From NCBI GenBank assembly GCA_027475525.1, contig JAMWFC010000054.1, forward strand, positions 1,418,468-1,482,467: 64,000 bases of DNA, read 5' to 3'. Origin of the DNA: Macrolepiota albuminosa (taxonomy: Eukaryota; Basidiomycota; Agaricomycetes; Agaricales; Agaricaceae). Of this stretch, positions 10,434-21,381 are shown in pieces. Under the pieces are notes generated by a model. The model saw nothing but the letters and a program-made list of their open reading frames with translations, was not told the origin of the DNA and did not search any database. The stretch's first letter is position 1; every line of letters begins with the position of its first letter. Both the position numbers and the translations under genes were made by a program.

Positions 10434-12322
10434 TCTATAATATATGGGACAACCGTTTCGTGGGAACTATCTGATTAGTAAGGCTGACCAAGGCTGACCA
10501 AGAACCTTCCTTTTAGGGTAATAACATAAGAGTTGGCTCATTTCAGCATTAGAAATGCTTAGAAAATTCAGATAAAATCACCGAAAAATCAGAAAAAATT
10601 CGAGGCCTACTGATACACTGACTTGAGTTTTTCTGAGATTTATAAATGCTTAAAGAAATCTGAAAAATTCAAGAAAAATTCAATTTAGCTTACAATAATG
10701 CTCTGAGAGTTGAGGCAAACTGGGATTAAGCATTGAGTTGTGAAAGCCGAGGCCTTAACCGAACGAAGTGAGGTTGAGGCTGGGATTAAGCATTGACTGG
10801 GATTAAGCATTGAGTTGTGAAAGCCGAGGCCTTAACCGAACGAAGTGAGGTTGAGGCTGGGATTAAGCATTGAGTTGTGAAAGCCGAGGCCTTAACCGAA
10901 CGAAGTGAGGTTGAGGCTGGGATTAAGCATTGAGTTGTGAAAGCCGAGGCCTTAACCGAACGAAGTGAGGTTGAGGCTGGGATTAAGCATTGAGTTGTGA
11001 AAGCCGAGGCCTTAACCGAACGAAGTGAGGTTGAGGCTGGGATTAAGCATTGAGTTGTGAAAGCCGAGGCCTTAACCGAACGAAGTGAGGTTGAGGCTGG
11101 GATTAAGCATTGAGTTGTGAAAGCCGAGGCCTTAACCGAACGAAGTGAGGTTGAGGCTGGGATTAAGCATTGAGTTGTGAAAGCCGAGGCCTTAACCGAA
11201 CGAAGTGAGGTTGAGGCTGGGATTAAGCATTGAGTTGTGAAAGCCGAGGCCTTAACCGAACGAAGTGAGGTTGAGGCTGGGATTAAGCATTGAGTTGTGA
11301 AAGCCGAGGCCTTAACCGAACGAAGTGAGGTTGAGGCTGGGATTAAGCATTGAGTTGTGAAAGCCGAGGCCTTAACCGAACGAAGTGAGGTTGAGGCTGG
11401 GATTAAGCATTGAGTTGTGAAAGCCGAGGCCTTAACCGAACGAAGTGAGGTTGAGGCTGGGATTAAGCATTGAGTTGTGAAAGCCGAGGCCTTAACCGAA
11501 CGAAGTGAGGTTGAGGCTGGGATTAAGCATTGAGTTGTGAAAGCCGAGGCCTTAACCGAACGAAGTGAGGTTGAGGCTGGGATTAAGCATTGAGTTGTGA
11601 AAGCCGAGGCCTTAACCGAACGAAGTGAGGTTGAGGCTGGGATTAAGCATTGAGTTGTGAAAGCCGAGGCCTTAACCGAACGAAGTGAGGTTGAGGCTGG
11701 GATTAAGCATTGAGTTGTGAAAGCCGAGGCCTTAACCGAACGAAGTGAGGTTGAGGCTGGGATTAAGCATTGAGTTGTGAAAGCCGAGGCCTTAACCGAA
11801 CGAAGTGAGGTTGAGGCTGGGATTAAGCATTGAGTTGTGAAAGCCGAGGCCTTAACCGAACGAAGTGAGGTTGAGGCTGGGATTAAGCATTGAGTTGTGA
11901 AAGCCGAGGCCTTAACCGAACGAAGTGAGGTTGAGGCTGGGATTAAGCATTGAGTTGTGAAAGCCGAGGCCTTAACCGAACGAAGTGAGGTTGAGGCTGG
12001 GATTAAGCATTGAGTTGTGAAAGCCGAGGCCTTAACCGAACGAAGTGAGGTTGAGGCTGGGATTAAGCATTGAGTTGTGAAAGCCGAGGCCTTAACCGAA
12101 CGAAGTGAGGTTGAGGCTGGGATTAAGCATTGAGTTGTGAAAGCCGAGGCCTTAACCGAACGAAGTGAGGTTGAGGCTGGGATTAAGCACTGAGTTCTCT
12201 ATACATACTTGGAGCCCTAACCGAACGAAGTGAGGTTAGGGTGGAGGCTTAGTTGGGGGGGGTTTGGGGGCGAAGCCCCCAACGAGCTACGAAATTCGTG
12301 CCGAAGGCACGAATCGTAGCTC
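10434..12322. mobile_element. unclassified hairpin-array element, copy 2
   Basis: Starts one base after the tail of copy 1 with the same TCTATAATATATGGGAC, and shares the A/T-rich head (about 10520-10715) with copy 1. It then has a 60-bp minisatellite (10724-12180) and one hairpin tail ending cgaatcgtagctc at 12322. Its head differs from copy 1 by substitutions and its array unit is a different variant, so the two copies evolved or amplified separately. Confidence 0.6.
10724..12180. repeat. 60-bp minisatellite, about 24 units
   Basis: Units start gattaagcattgagttgtga and carry the same hairpin as the 61-bp array (arms ggccttaacc / ggttgaggct, loop gaacgaagtga). Twenty-three visually identical units run from 10801 to 12180. 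One unit and a 17-bp fragment precede them; that junction has a 77-bp period and is probably a contig-overlap artefact, so the array length in the genome is uncertain. Confidence 0.95.
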
Positions 12323-12584
12323 GTGTAAACATGTTCGCGTACGCTCAGTTGTCTACTTACTTGCCTATTTTCCCTGACACTTACCAGTCTATGGATTACT
12401 GTTCCTGTTTCACTTATAAATACATCCTCGAGCCCCGTTGTCCCGTTCCCAAGCATGATATGCCGCCACAGCTCCCCGCCTCAAGTGGCGTAGCCCCCAA
12501 ATAACTCTTGACTATTGGCTTGTTTACTTCGCAGCCCGCCGGAAGGCTCCTGCGTCCACTGATGCTCCACTCGTTCCTTGAGCC
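12323..12584. other. possible ELP1 upstream region
   Basis: Sequence between the second hairpin-array tail and the first recognisable ELP1 exon. A TATA-like cttataaatac lies at 12412-12422. No gene is recognised. Confidence 0.35.
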
Positions 12585-15500
12585 GTCCAAGCTCCGCACC
12601 CTCCCTCATCCTCACTGTCAAGGAGAATTCCTTCACACACACGGTAAGCTCGTGCGCCATTTCGATCCCCCATTACCACCGTCTAACCAGTGCTACAGAT
12701 GCTCCTATCAATGTTGGCTGGGGCTCGAAGCAAACCCAGTTCTACGGTTCTCTGGGTAAAGCCGCCGGTCAAACACCTACTCAAACACTGGTCGGCTCAA
12801 GCCCAGACGACGACCTGGCCCCACGTATAAGTTGGCGCGGCGACGGATCCTTCTTCGTCGTCTCTGCCCTTTCCTCGCCTTCTCCTACCAACTCCATGCG
12901 CGAGCGGACGTTGCGTGTATACGACCGCGATGGAAAACTCTAGTCCACCTCGGAGGCTGTCCCTGGCCGCGAACACACGCTTGCATGGTGCCCGTCTGGG
13001 AATGTGATTGCTGGGACGCAGCGATTTGGATTTGAAGGTGGTGGTGCCGGGACGGAGGGGCATCACGATGTCGTGTTTTTTGAGAGGAATGGGTTGAGGC
13101 ATGGGGAGTTTGGGATTAGAGCTGTGGATTTAGCTGGAAAGGGAAAGGAGGTTGGCAAGTGGGGGTATCGCGGAAGGGAGTTGAGCTGTAGCTCGGATTC
13201 GAATGTTCTTGCGGTCTGGGTAGAGAGGGATGAAGGAGATGTTGGTATGGTTTCCACTTCTAAGAACTAGCGATGATACACTAATATCTCTCTCTCTCTC
13301 TCAAGTACAACTCTGGACCATGGGCAATTATTACTGGTGCATCTTGTACCTGGCTATCTCTCTGGAGACCTAACTAACGTCTATCCCAGGTACTTGAAGC
13401 AAGAGATTGAAGCTCCCGCTGTTGATGGACAAGTTGGACGATTCACCTCGGTCTCCTGGCATCCAGAACAAGCTTTGCACCTCATACTAACCACCAAAAG
13501 TACTCCTGCTTTACTCGAGTGATCGTGCCCTAACAATGTCCATACAGCTGCCTTCTTTCAACGAAAATATGTATGGGACACTTTCATATTGCCCTCTGAG
13601 CCCCCAATAGACTCAGGCGCAGTTACTGTCTTTGATGGAAGTAAGCACCCGTCCTGCTATCTATTCATTTAAAAGATTTGTTGACTGGCTTTGTAGCTAA
13701 AATCCTTCTGACACCCTTCCGAATCGAGAACGTCCAACCTCCAATGTCCTCCGCCCAAATCTCACTCTTCTTGTCTCATCGTTCGCTACAACCGCGCATG
13801 ATGCTCGTTTCGTCCCTGCGACGAGTTTGAGTGGCCTCCTGGCGGCGTCTCAGGATGCGGAGATGAAGCAAGAGAAGACAGAGTGGGAGACCCACCGTGT
13901 CGAACGCGGTTCGAGGATCGTCGTTGCCGTGCCCAGCACTATGGCGCTTGTTCTGCAGATGCCCAGGGGCAATTTAGAAAAATAAACCCTGTCAAGCAGG
14001 ATATTGATGCGTACGCGGACGAACTTTTCTTTTCGCACGCAATCTAATTTATAATTCATTTTTGACTATACGAATAAACAGAGGTGACTACCGCAAAGCG
14101 CTCTTCGCATGTCGAAAGCACCGCATTGATCTTCACGTTCTCGTTGAACATGACGAGGCCAAGTTCTTGGAACGAATTTCGTCATTCGTTGGACAGATTG
14201 ACGAGGTAGCAGTTTAGGGTGGGTCTTCTAGGATTGTTGTCATCTGCTCGGTCTTAACCTCACTATCGTACAGACGGGGCTCGCAGCCGACGGAAAATAT
14301 TGCCAAGCTCTGTGATGCTGTCAGAGTAGAGCTAGAGAGAAAGGACGTCAAGCGATATGTGAATTCGATATTGACGGCATACGTCGTCAAAACGCCGCCC
14401 GAACATGAGGCTGGTTGACCCTTCTGCTCCGTTTGCGAGGTCAGATCTCATCTTGTCGTTGCTCATGATGGGGCTTACGAATTAGGCAGAAATTGATCCC
14501 GAAGTTGTTGAGGACGTAGTCAAGTACATCATCTTTTTGGTTGATGCAGATAGGCTTTTCGATACGGGTACATCATCTTATCCTATTCGGACTCAGATCT
14601 CTTGTTGTCTTCCTTGAGGCTCAGAGTTTTTCAAAAGCCATGGTGGCTCACGAGAAGGCATTGGAGTGGCAGGAACTCTTCTACCTTGCTCACAAACTGG
14701 AATGTCAGAGGAAGATATTGTCACGACGGGTTATCGAGTGGCAGGTTTGTCTCTGTATATACTTGCGGTTTCGGATGCTGAATCCTTGCAGAGGACCTTA
14801 CATCCAAGAAGCGGCATTCAGAGGCTGCACGGGTTCTACTCGACTGCGCCAAGGACATCTGCGAGGCAATCATTGCATGCGTGCAAGGAAACCACTTCGC
14901 AGAAGCTCGTCGTGTTGTACGCACTCCCACATTGAAAACGGTGATTCCATAAATGAATTGACCTTTATTCCCAGATTGCACTACAAAGTAAGCCGGAGCT
15001 CCGAAGATGTTTTCCACCCTGCTACGTTGGAAAGTTGCAGCCAGATTATGGAGGATATCAATGAGTGTTTGGAACAATTGCTCAAACAGCTCCACAGAAT
15101 TCGCGAGCTTCGGATTCGAAAGGTCGAGGAGCCTGGTAAGGCTTCTATTCCTCATCTCGTATCAATGATGTGCAAAAAAAAGTTCTTGTCCTTCAGATGC
15201 TTTTAATGGCACAGAAGGTGTGGCATCGCATAATTTAGATGTGATGACGGATGTCTCGATGGCTCCAACAACGTTCACTCGGTATACTGTTGCTCCTACA
15301 ACGACTTCTCTCTTCCCGGTACGTTTCGTATAATCTTATAGTTAGCTCGATTCAAAAACCCATCATTTCCATCTCATCAGACGAACGTCTCGTTCCAAGC
15401 GGAAGATGGAACGTAAGGTGGGATCTGGAAGGAAGGGGACTGTTGACGAAGAGGAGCACCTCTTGAAGTCTCTCACGAAGCTTGCTGCCCGCTTCGCTAC

Positions 15501-15716
15501 AATACAAGGTATGATTGCCACAGATTCGGAGAGGTCTAAAAATGACTCGAAATAATTCGGATGAAGCTCGCAACCTTCTTCCTCATCTCCTGCAGTTCAC
15601 GCCAGAGCACCGTGAGGAAGGCATGACGATGCAGAAGCACCTCACTGGCATTCATCCTCAGCTTGCTTTTACTGTGTACCCGACTGGCAACAATCACATG
15701 GAGAAGCAAGGGTGGT
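12585..15716 (+). pseudogene. ELP1: Elongator complex protein 1 (IKI3 family) pseudogene
   Basis: Exons of the Elongator scaffold subunit can be read in order: INVGWGSKQTQFYGSLGKAA and PRISWRGDGSFFVV (N-terminal WD region); GTQRFGFEGGG and VVFFERNGLRHGEFG; WYLKQEIEAPAVDGQVGRFTSVSWHPEQALHLILTT; KILLTPFRIENV; ALVLQMPRGNLE; DYRKALFACRKHRIDLHVLVEHDEAKF; VVKYIIFLVDADRLFDT; AAARVLLDCAKD-like; and the C-terminal RKVGSGRKGTVDEEEHLLKSLTKLAARF and NLLPHLLQFTPEHREEG. Most junctions have GT-AG introns of about 50-75 nt. It is broken: TAG at 12941-12943 in the WD region, TAA right after the GNLEK segment, frame changes, and a large piece missing between about 13760 and 13800 (several hundred residues of propeller). 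ELP1 normally has about 1,300 residues and is needed for tRNA wobble-uridine modification, so an intact copy should exist elsewhere. Confidence 0.88.
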
Positions 15717-15719
15717 AGT

Positions 15720-16018
15720 AGAGCCAGGAAAGAGCACAAGGTTTTGCTGTCTACTGAGTCTTGTATTTTGTCTTCAGAGTAAAAGTAAATAGGCTTGAGA
15801 AGAGGGCTAACGTCCAGATCTCTGGGTTGACGAGTGGGAGCATTCTTTGTATTAATAGTCTTGAGAATACTAGCATTGTTATAATCCTCCATAGCAGCAT
15901 TCTCGCGGATATGGAAACGGCTGATGCCATCGGGAGGCACGATCCTTCCATCAAAATCAAGATGGGGCCAAGGACCCCGCATTAGGAAGTCAATCAACTC
16001 CAGGAGGAGATGAATTAG
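15720..16018 (-). pseudogene. unidentified protein fragment cut by an LTR
   Basis: On the minus strand an open stretch reads LIHLLLELIDFLMRGPWPHL, DFDGRIVPPDGISRFHIREN, AAMEDYNNASILKTINTKNA and continues. Composition is that of a real protein and I do not recognise the family. The open stretch ends exactly at the terminus of the copia LTR that starts at 16020, so the upstream part of the gene is separated or lost. It faces the ELP1 pseudogene tail to tail. Confidence 0.45.
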
Positions 16019-16019
16019 C

Positions 16020-16369
16020 TGTTAGTCTTTCAAGACTCAAAGCGCACCATCGATCCTTACGTCCATACATTCACCCCTTTCTTCATCTCCCTCCACTCAT
16101 ATCACACTGGCCACATCGTGGCCTCTTCCATTGTCACCTCGACATTCTCTCGCCCTTCACTAATATCACACTGGCCATGTCATGGACTTCCATTGTTACC
16201 TTAGCGTATATATACAGACGTGATACTACGAATACCCTCAGTCAATCGAATATTGAACTGAGGGTAAGCGTATATCGTCATAAACTCTAGCTAATGCGTA
16301 CTTATGCTGCCGTACAGATTATAAACTTACTTATACTCTGTCAGTCCTATAAAGCATCTAGTTCTAACA
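16020..16369 (+). repeat. 5' LTR of a second copia element
   Basis: Begins TGTTAGTCTTTC and ends GTTCTAACA, with inverted termini TGTTAG/CTAACA. A TATA-like gtatatatac (16206-16215) precedes a hairpin with arms CCCTCAGTC/GACTGAGGG-like at about 16239-16265. It is followed by copia gag on the same strand. A partial direct duplication of an atatcacactggcca block occurs inside (about 16098 and 16162). Confidence 0.78.
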
Positions 16370-16608
16370 GGTTATGGGCCTATCAAACGCAACACTTTAG
16401 ACAACATTCTGACAGCCTTGCTCTGAATCACCCCTTCACCCGAAACAAAGGTACTAAATCTCTTGGCAATCCTCGGACCCTGACTCCGATCAGCCAGAAT
16501 AGACAACCAGGCGAACCCTCTTGTTCTCTAAGCAGACAAAAGACCTCTGCCCAGTACAACTCTTGAACTCCCCGAACTGTGGGATCTGTCTCCCCACCAT
16601 CCGTTACC

Positions 16609-17340
16609 ATGTTCACATCTACAGATGCCACGTATCCACAAATCCGTCCTGCAAAGCTTAATGCCCACTGGTCGGCTACTGAGCCTCCCTTTGATCGAAC
16701 ATCTGGTGAATTTGCTAAATGGTTGATGAAGCTTGAGATCTTCCTGCAACAAAGCAGCCTTGACTGCTACATCTTCGCATCAGAGAAGAATTCTGAAAGG
16801 CTGATTAGACAACCTGATCCAAAAACCAAACCCAATGCCTATGCCAACTGGCTGTTCAACAACAATCTTATCATCAGCATTATCCATGCAGCTGTCTCCA
16901 AGGTGGAACAGGAAGGGCTCAAAACTGATGGAATGGCAAAGAAATGCTATGACGCATTGAAATTCCATGCCCAATGAGAGGGACCCGTCAAACAGGTGGC
17001 ACTCATATGCCAAGCCTTGTCCATGTACAAATCCTTTGAGTCTCTCCAAACTCAAGTCTCACATGGTCTGTCTGACACCACAATGACCTCACCATACACC
17101 TCCTCACAGATTAGAAAACTCTTCCAGACTGTCAACAGTCTGTCCATGCTTAGTAGGACCTCACAGGTTGACACTGCACTGACTCCAAACTGTCTACACA
17201 TCTATACAATCATGGCCCTAACTTTCCTTGCTGTGAGGTTTGCTATGCTCTGAAGCTCACATGCCATGGCCATACAAAAGAGTGGTGTATTTGCCCTGGA
17301 GGAGGCATGGCTGGCAAGACAATCAAAGAATCTAAGGCTG
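16609..17340 (+). pseudogene. copia Gag remnant
   Basis: From ATG at 16609 a copia Gag reads LNAHWSATEPPFDRTSGEFA, KWLMKLEIFLQQ and so on. TGA at 16975 interrupts it and the same frame continues to about 17253. A second frame then holds the Cys/His knuckle (CCEVCYALKLTCHGHTKEWC) and PGGGMAGKTIKESKAA. It resembles the Gag of the element at 1-4654 at the knuckle and GGGM motif but is a different subfamily. Confidence 0.82.
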
Positions 17341-17875
17341 CGCATCTAGCAGTACGAGTACCTATGCCAGGAGGAAAACCCACCATCAACAATGTGCTCC
17401 CAGATCTAGCCAACCTCGCTTCCATGGAAGACATAGAACATCTGTTAGCAGTTGCAGAATTGCTTGGCAATCCACACACCATTGATCTTGGTGACAAACC
17501 ATGCACATGGGCTGAAGCAAAGGAATTAGCCAATGCAAAACAGTGGGAAGAAGGCTACAAGGAGGAGCTGAGGTCACTCAAAGATATGGGAGTATACAAA
17601 TTGATCCCGCAGGACCAAGTCCCACCAGATCACAAGGTACGAAAGGGTAGGCCTGTCTTCAAGGTAAAGAGAGATGAGAATGGATAAGCAGTACACTTCA
17701 AAGTCTGACTTGTATTCAAAGGTTTTGAGCAGATCTATGGATGGGACTACACTAGAACTACCTCACCCACACAGCACATGGAATCGTGGAGAGTCTTGCT
17801 ACACCTGGCTGCAACCCAGGGCTGGGACACAGCACAGATCAACATCAAGACTGTCTTCCTATATGGAACTATATT
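17341..17875 (+). pseudogene. copia reverse transcriptase fragment fused to Gag by deletion
   Basis: The frame running from the Gag tail passes without a stop into the reverse transcriptase linker and N-terminus: TWAEAKELANAKQWEEGYKE, ELRSLKDMGVYKLIP, VFKVKRDENG. Protease and integrase are absent, so an internal deletion of probably about 2.5 kb joined Gag to RT. After a TAA at 17685 the RT continues in broken frames to QINIKTVFLYGTI, then is cut by other repeat sequence. Non-functional. Confidence 0.82.
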
Positions 17876-18125
17876 GTATATACCTAGATAGATCATGTAT
17901 AAGTATGATGTCTAGGTATGGGTTTATATTAGTAAGTATGTAAGTGTTCATAGTAAAACTAGCAGCATACCCTCAGAACATGTAAATGGAACTGAGGATA
18001 CATTAGATGCTGTCCTGTATATAAGTGTGTCATCAGACAAAGTGAGCATGGCCCCTGCATGTGGCCCTGATGGTGTGGCCATGGTATACTCTTCATGTCT
18101 TCACATTTGTCATGCCACTCCAACA
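17876..18125 (-). repeat. copia-type LTR remnant, inverted
   Basis: Read on the minus strand it begins TGTTGGAGTGGCATGAC (from 18125) and has a TATA-like ttatatac about 27 bp before a hairpin with arms CCTCAGTTCC/GGAACTGAGG-like ends (about 17970-17998). Exact inner end and target duplication are unclear. It interrupts the copia reverse transcriptase. Confidence 0.55.
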
Positions 18126-18296
18126 TATTGACACTATGTAGATAGAACAAAAAATAAGCTGCTTATCAAGCAGCAGGTAAGTAAGTATTTATAAGTAAAT
18201 ATTATAATGAAATTATATTCTAATAAATATAATATAATTTTGTTTACTACTAACTATGAGCTATGTGGTCATGGCCACATAGTGCAATACTCTACA
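18126..18296 (+). repeat. left copy of a diverged inverted repeat (about 170 bp)
   Basis: A/T-rich sequence with the palindrome ctatgtggtcatggccacatag near its right side. The reverse complement of 27250-27425 aligns to it by eye over its whole length with many substitutions. The two copies flank the region with DIRS-like protein remnants, so they could be its inverted terminal repeats; they could also be two unrelated MITE copies. Confidence 0.55.
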
Positions 18297-19069
18297 GGAC
18301 TGCATCTCCTTGCATAACTTTACACAATTCCAGCTCACATCAAACAATCCAATAACTACACTACACTATAGCCACTGGCCAATCTGGATTGGAGTCAGCT
18401 TTGGATAGAAATCTCCTCAAAATCCACCTCAAATGCTATTCTGAAATTTTCTACCTACAATTAATATGTACTTTAACCTCTGTCACTCCTTCTCTCTACA
18501 TGTTCTACAGAAGATCTGTCACCTAAATCAAGGCCTTGGCACTCTTCCACCTGTCTGAACATAAGTGTATCTCCATTTCTTGACACAGAAGATAAAGTGT
18601 GCATGGAACTATTTCCCAAGTGATTCCCTTGGTGACGAAGCTGGATCAGCATTCGACAGCTTAGGAGTGGGAACAGAGCAAGTGCAGTCCTATATTAAGA
18701 AGAGTAAAACTCAATGGTAAAGACAATGCACAATACTCACATATTTGTTAGGGGTTCAATATAAACAGCAGAAAAAATCTATGGCACATTAGGCTTAAAG
18801 ATAAGTGGGTTGAGAACTCTTACAGGGAAGGCTGCAGTAACAATGAGGAGGAATGCTGCAATCATAACTGTATACAAGTAATAAAGGGTTCCTAAGATAT
18901 GATCAGTGTATCAGCATAAGTGTGAGCACAGAAACAAGGAATATAAAAAAACCATCATAGTGCATGACTGTTTGAAGGGGCATTTTTTGCCCAAGCAGCT
19001 GTCTTGAGTGTCTTGAAAACTGCACTGCTTTGAAAGACACAAGACAGAACTCCACTGTTTGTCCCTCAA
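18297..19069. other. no gene recognised
   Basis: A/T-rich sequence between the left inverted repeat and the DUF6533-type ORF. No coding or structural signal is convincing. Confidence 0.4.
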
Positions 19070-19708
19070 TCAGTAGTTTTCCCTAAAAGGCATGAATGAC
19101 AAACCCAAGGAATAAGCACTAAAAAGGACATAGCGAATGACTCGGACATAGTGATTACCAAACAATACATCATAAGTGGATGCGTCCTTGAGGGAACTCT
19201 TCACAGATATTGAAAGAAGACCAATTTCTGCACCGAAGGTTGCGAGAGCAAAGATAATAAGGAAAACCATGATTAGTCGATTTTTACCCCAGATAACCCA
19301 AGTCCTAACAAGGAATATCACTGATGGGAATTTTAAGATGTGTTTTGAAGAGGAACCGAGAAACCCAACAGTCAGCAACAAATAAAGATGCATTTGCACC
19401 CCCTGAACAACTGTCAGTGTCCAGCAAAAGACAGAAAAAATGTTCACACATATTGCAAAGATAGCACCAGACCCAGGATGAATAGAATTGAAGGATAGCA
19501 ATGCCAATAGTGTGACCAGGGGAATCAATCGTGTCAAGAGATAGAGAATCTTGGGAAATTTCCATTGAGCCTTCCAGATGACGAAATATTCCAGAGGAAA
19601 CAGGCATATATACTCATATGACTGAAGTAGGATAGCATGAAGAACTGTGAAGAAATATGCTTGAGAACGCCTACCCATAATGCAAGACATGCGTCTTTTG
19701 CACATCAT
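19070..19708 (-). CDS. DUF6533-type multi-pass membrane protein, possibly partial
   Basis: Open frame of 212 codons. Near the N-terminus SYEYICLFPLEYFVIWKAQW and PKILYLLTRLIPL follow the DUF6533 pattern (YDyiLtl...E...IW...kiLyllnRY) of basidiomycete 7-TM proteins. Further hydrophobic helices follow (FAICVNIFSVFCWTLTVVQG, FPSVIFLVRTWVIWG, MVFLIIFALATFGAEIGLLS). Family members are usually about 300 residues or more, so this is short, either as a pseudogene or because more exons exist. It lies between the inverted repeats and next to the DIRS remnant, and may be captured or may be an older neighbour. Function of the family is unknown. Confidence 0.6.
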   Translation of the reverse strand: MMCKRRMSCIMGRRSQAYFFTVLHAILLQSYEYICLFPLEYFVIWKAQWKFPKILYLLTRLIPLVTLLALLSFNSIHPGSGAIFAICVNIFSVFCWTLTVVQGVQMHLYLLLTVGFLGSSSKHILKFPSVIFLVRTWVIWGKNRLIMVFLIIFALATFGAEIGLLSISVKSSLKDASTYDVLFGNHYVRVIRYVLFSAYSLGLSFMPFRENY

Positions 19709-20741
19709 TAATTAAGGGTTGGTCTGTGGTGTATGGAGGGACTCAACAGATGGTACACTATTAGTAACAGCATCAGCTACTTAATGTCTTTCAGAGTGGA
19801 AGAAATCACCCACCTGTCTCATGTGGTCTTCCCACAAAATGTCCTGTGTGAGGTTTGTTACTTCAGATACTTCGAGCTCCATATATCAAACTTGCGTAGC
19901 TCTAAGATGGAAGATGGATTTGAGAATCAAAAATTGATAGAGGACCGGTTTTATAGGATACACATGTAGACGAAAGGGGAAAGCCAATCGTGACACTTGG
20001 AGCAGTAAGGTCTGGTAAGTCAATCAAGGGGTGTAAGTTTGAGAAAACTATATCTATCATCCATCGTGAATGATCGAGACACTATCAATGCGGATCGTTG
20101 GATAGTGGACTAAGGTTGATTGTGAAGGGTAGCAGTCTTACACTGTAGATACGGACCTTCAGGTCTTAGTGTTGTTGGAATATCCTCCAAGGGGTGCATG
20201 GGGGCAGTAAAATCTTCTAGAGTTTTTGAAGAATTTCATGTGATTGAGAGCTCAGTTTTTGTGATTCCCAACCTTCGAATTAACTCGATCAATGATCAAA
20301 AATGATCTACGCTAGATCCGAGTAGTAAATATGTAAGATCATCAACTTTACTTGCGTAGGTAAAAAGTACAAGCGATGGCCCATAGGGAATGGTGTGTTT
20401 GACACTGTCAACTAAAGCGCGGAACGTTTGACATGTTGATGCCAGTGGCAGTGGCGCTGCGAGACGCGCTGACAGTCGATCCGAAAAGAGGCGTGAAACA
20501 TTCTAGGGGGGGGGTCTACTCTTTCAGCTTACTTCTTTTAGACGAGATTTTATTTGCAATTTTCTGGTCCTCGGAAAATGCCGTGATATCATTTGCACCC
20601 GTTACAGCATGCCTTATGGATGGGTTTGACTCCATATAAGATTCAACTCAATATAAGATTCTTAAATTTCTACATACGTTGTCTAATGATGGGGGTAGCC
20701 GACCAGACATTAAATATGGGCGGCTGAGATTCCTCCTCGCG
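19709..20741. other. no gene recognised
   Basis: Stretch between the DUF6533-type ORF and the recombinase remnant. It contains a g-run at about 20507 but no clear coding frame or repeat family. Confidence 0.4.
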
Positions 20742-21381
20742 CTAGATGTTGTAATCCCTCATCGCAGTAGCCAAGGCGACCGGAGAAAGCGAAGAGGATC
20801 TCGAACCCCTACCGTAGGCGATGACCAGATGTGCCATAACAGGTCTTAACAGTTCAACATACATTGGAGCAATGATCTCCAAAGACCTCCAATAACGAAG
20901 AAACGTGTCTGACGTCCACCTGCCCATCAACTTAACAACGTCCGGGGAAACACCTTGAAATAATAAGTGTGTAGTGCCGCTGATGCGGAAACAATGTCCA
21001 GTGATGCGAGAGTGTTGTGCGTTGGCGAGAATCCCATTAAGTCTTCTCAACATGCGACGCACTGTCATGCCTATCATCAAACCGGCGGCATTCCTGAAGG
21101 AAGCGATTGTATCTGTTCGAGAGCAATTGTTGACACGAGCATGATTTTCCAAAGCTCCAATAGGGTCGTTGATCGCGTCCTGCCGAGTAACCACCACCGT
21201 TTCCCCTTTCACTCCACCCCTCTTAGTCCGAGGTAAATGCAGTGATAGGATCAAAATTGTTTTCTTGCTTTGTGACAATTACAGTTTCCCCTTGACGACC
21301 TGAAGTTTTTGTACGAGGCAAAAACAGAGAGCGCGTTCCAGTGTCGTTAGGAAGTCCGAAATTTTCCCAACAAGGGGTTAC
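20742..21381 (-). pseudogene. DIRS-like tyrosine recombinase, catalytic part
   Basis: The frame gives ITGHCFRISGTTHLLFQGVS, PDVVKLMGRWTSDTFLRYWR: the H-x-x-R box, the W of the GRW(S/T)SD motif and the Tyr of RYWR are present, as in the tyrosine recombinases of basidiomycete DIRS-like elements. Upstream, two versions of the LPRTK...GETV(V/I)VT segment lie back to back (FLPRTKTSGRQGETVIVTKQ, then LHLPRTKRGGVKGETVVVTR), which points to recombination between two related copies. Confidence 0.83.

Noticed and set aside
8494..12180. CRISPR-like array
   Set aside because: The 60/61-bp units are directly adjacent and uniform, with no variable spacers, in a eukaryotic context.
7946..12322. Helitron (5' TC, 3' hairpin)
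   Set aside because: The left end TCTATAAT and the terminal hairpin are suggestive, but there is no CTRR end after the hairpin and no Rep/helicase coding.
7946..12322. Bacterial or organelle contamination suggested by the gaacgaagtgag hairpins
   Set aside because: Flanked on both sides by fungal genes with introns; no organelle or bacterial genes nearby.
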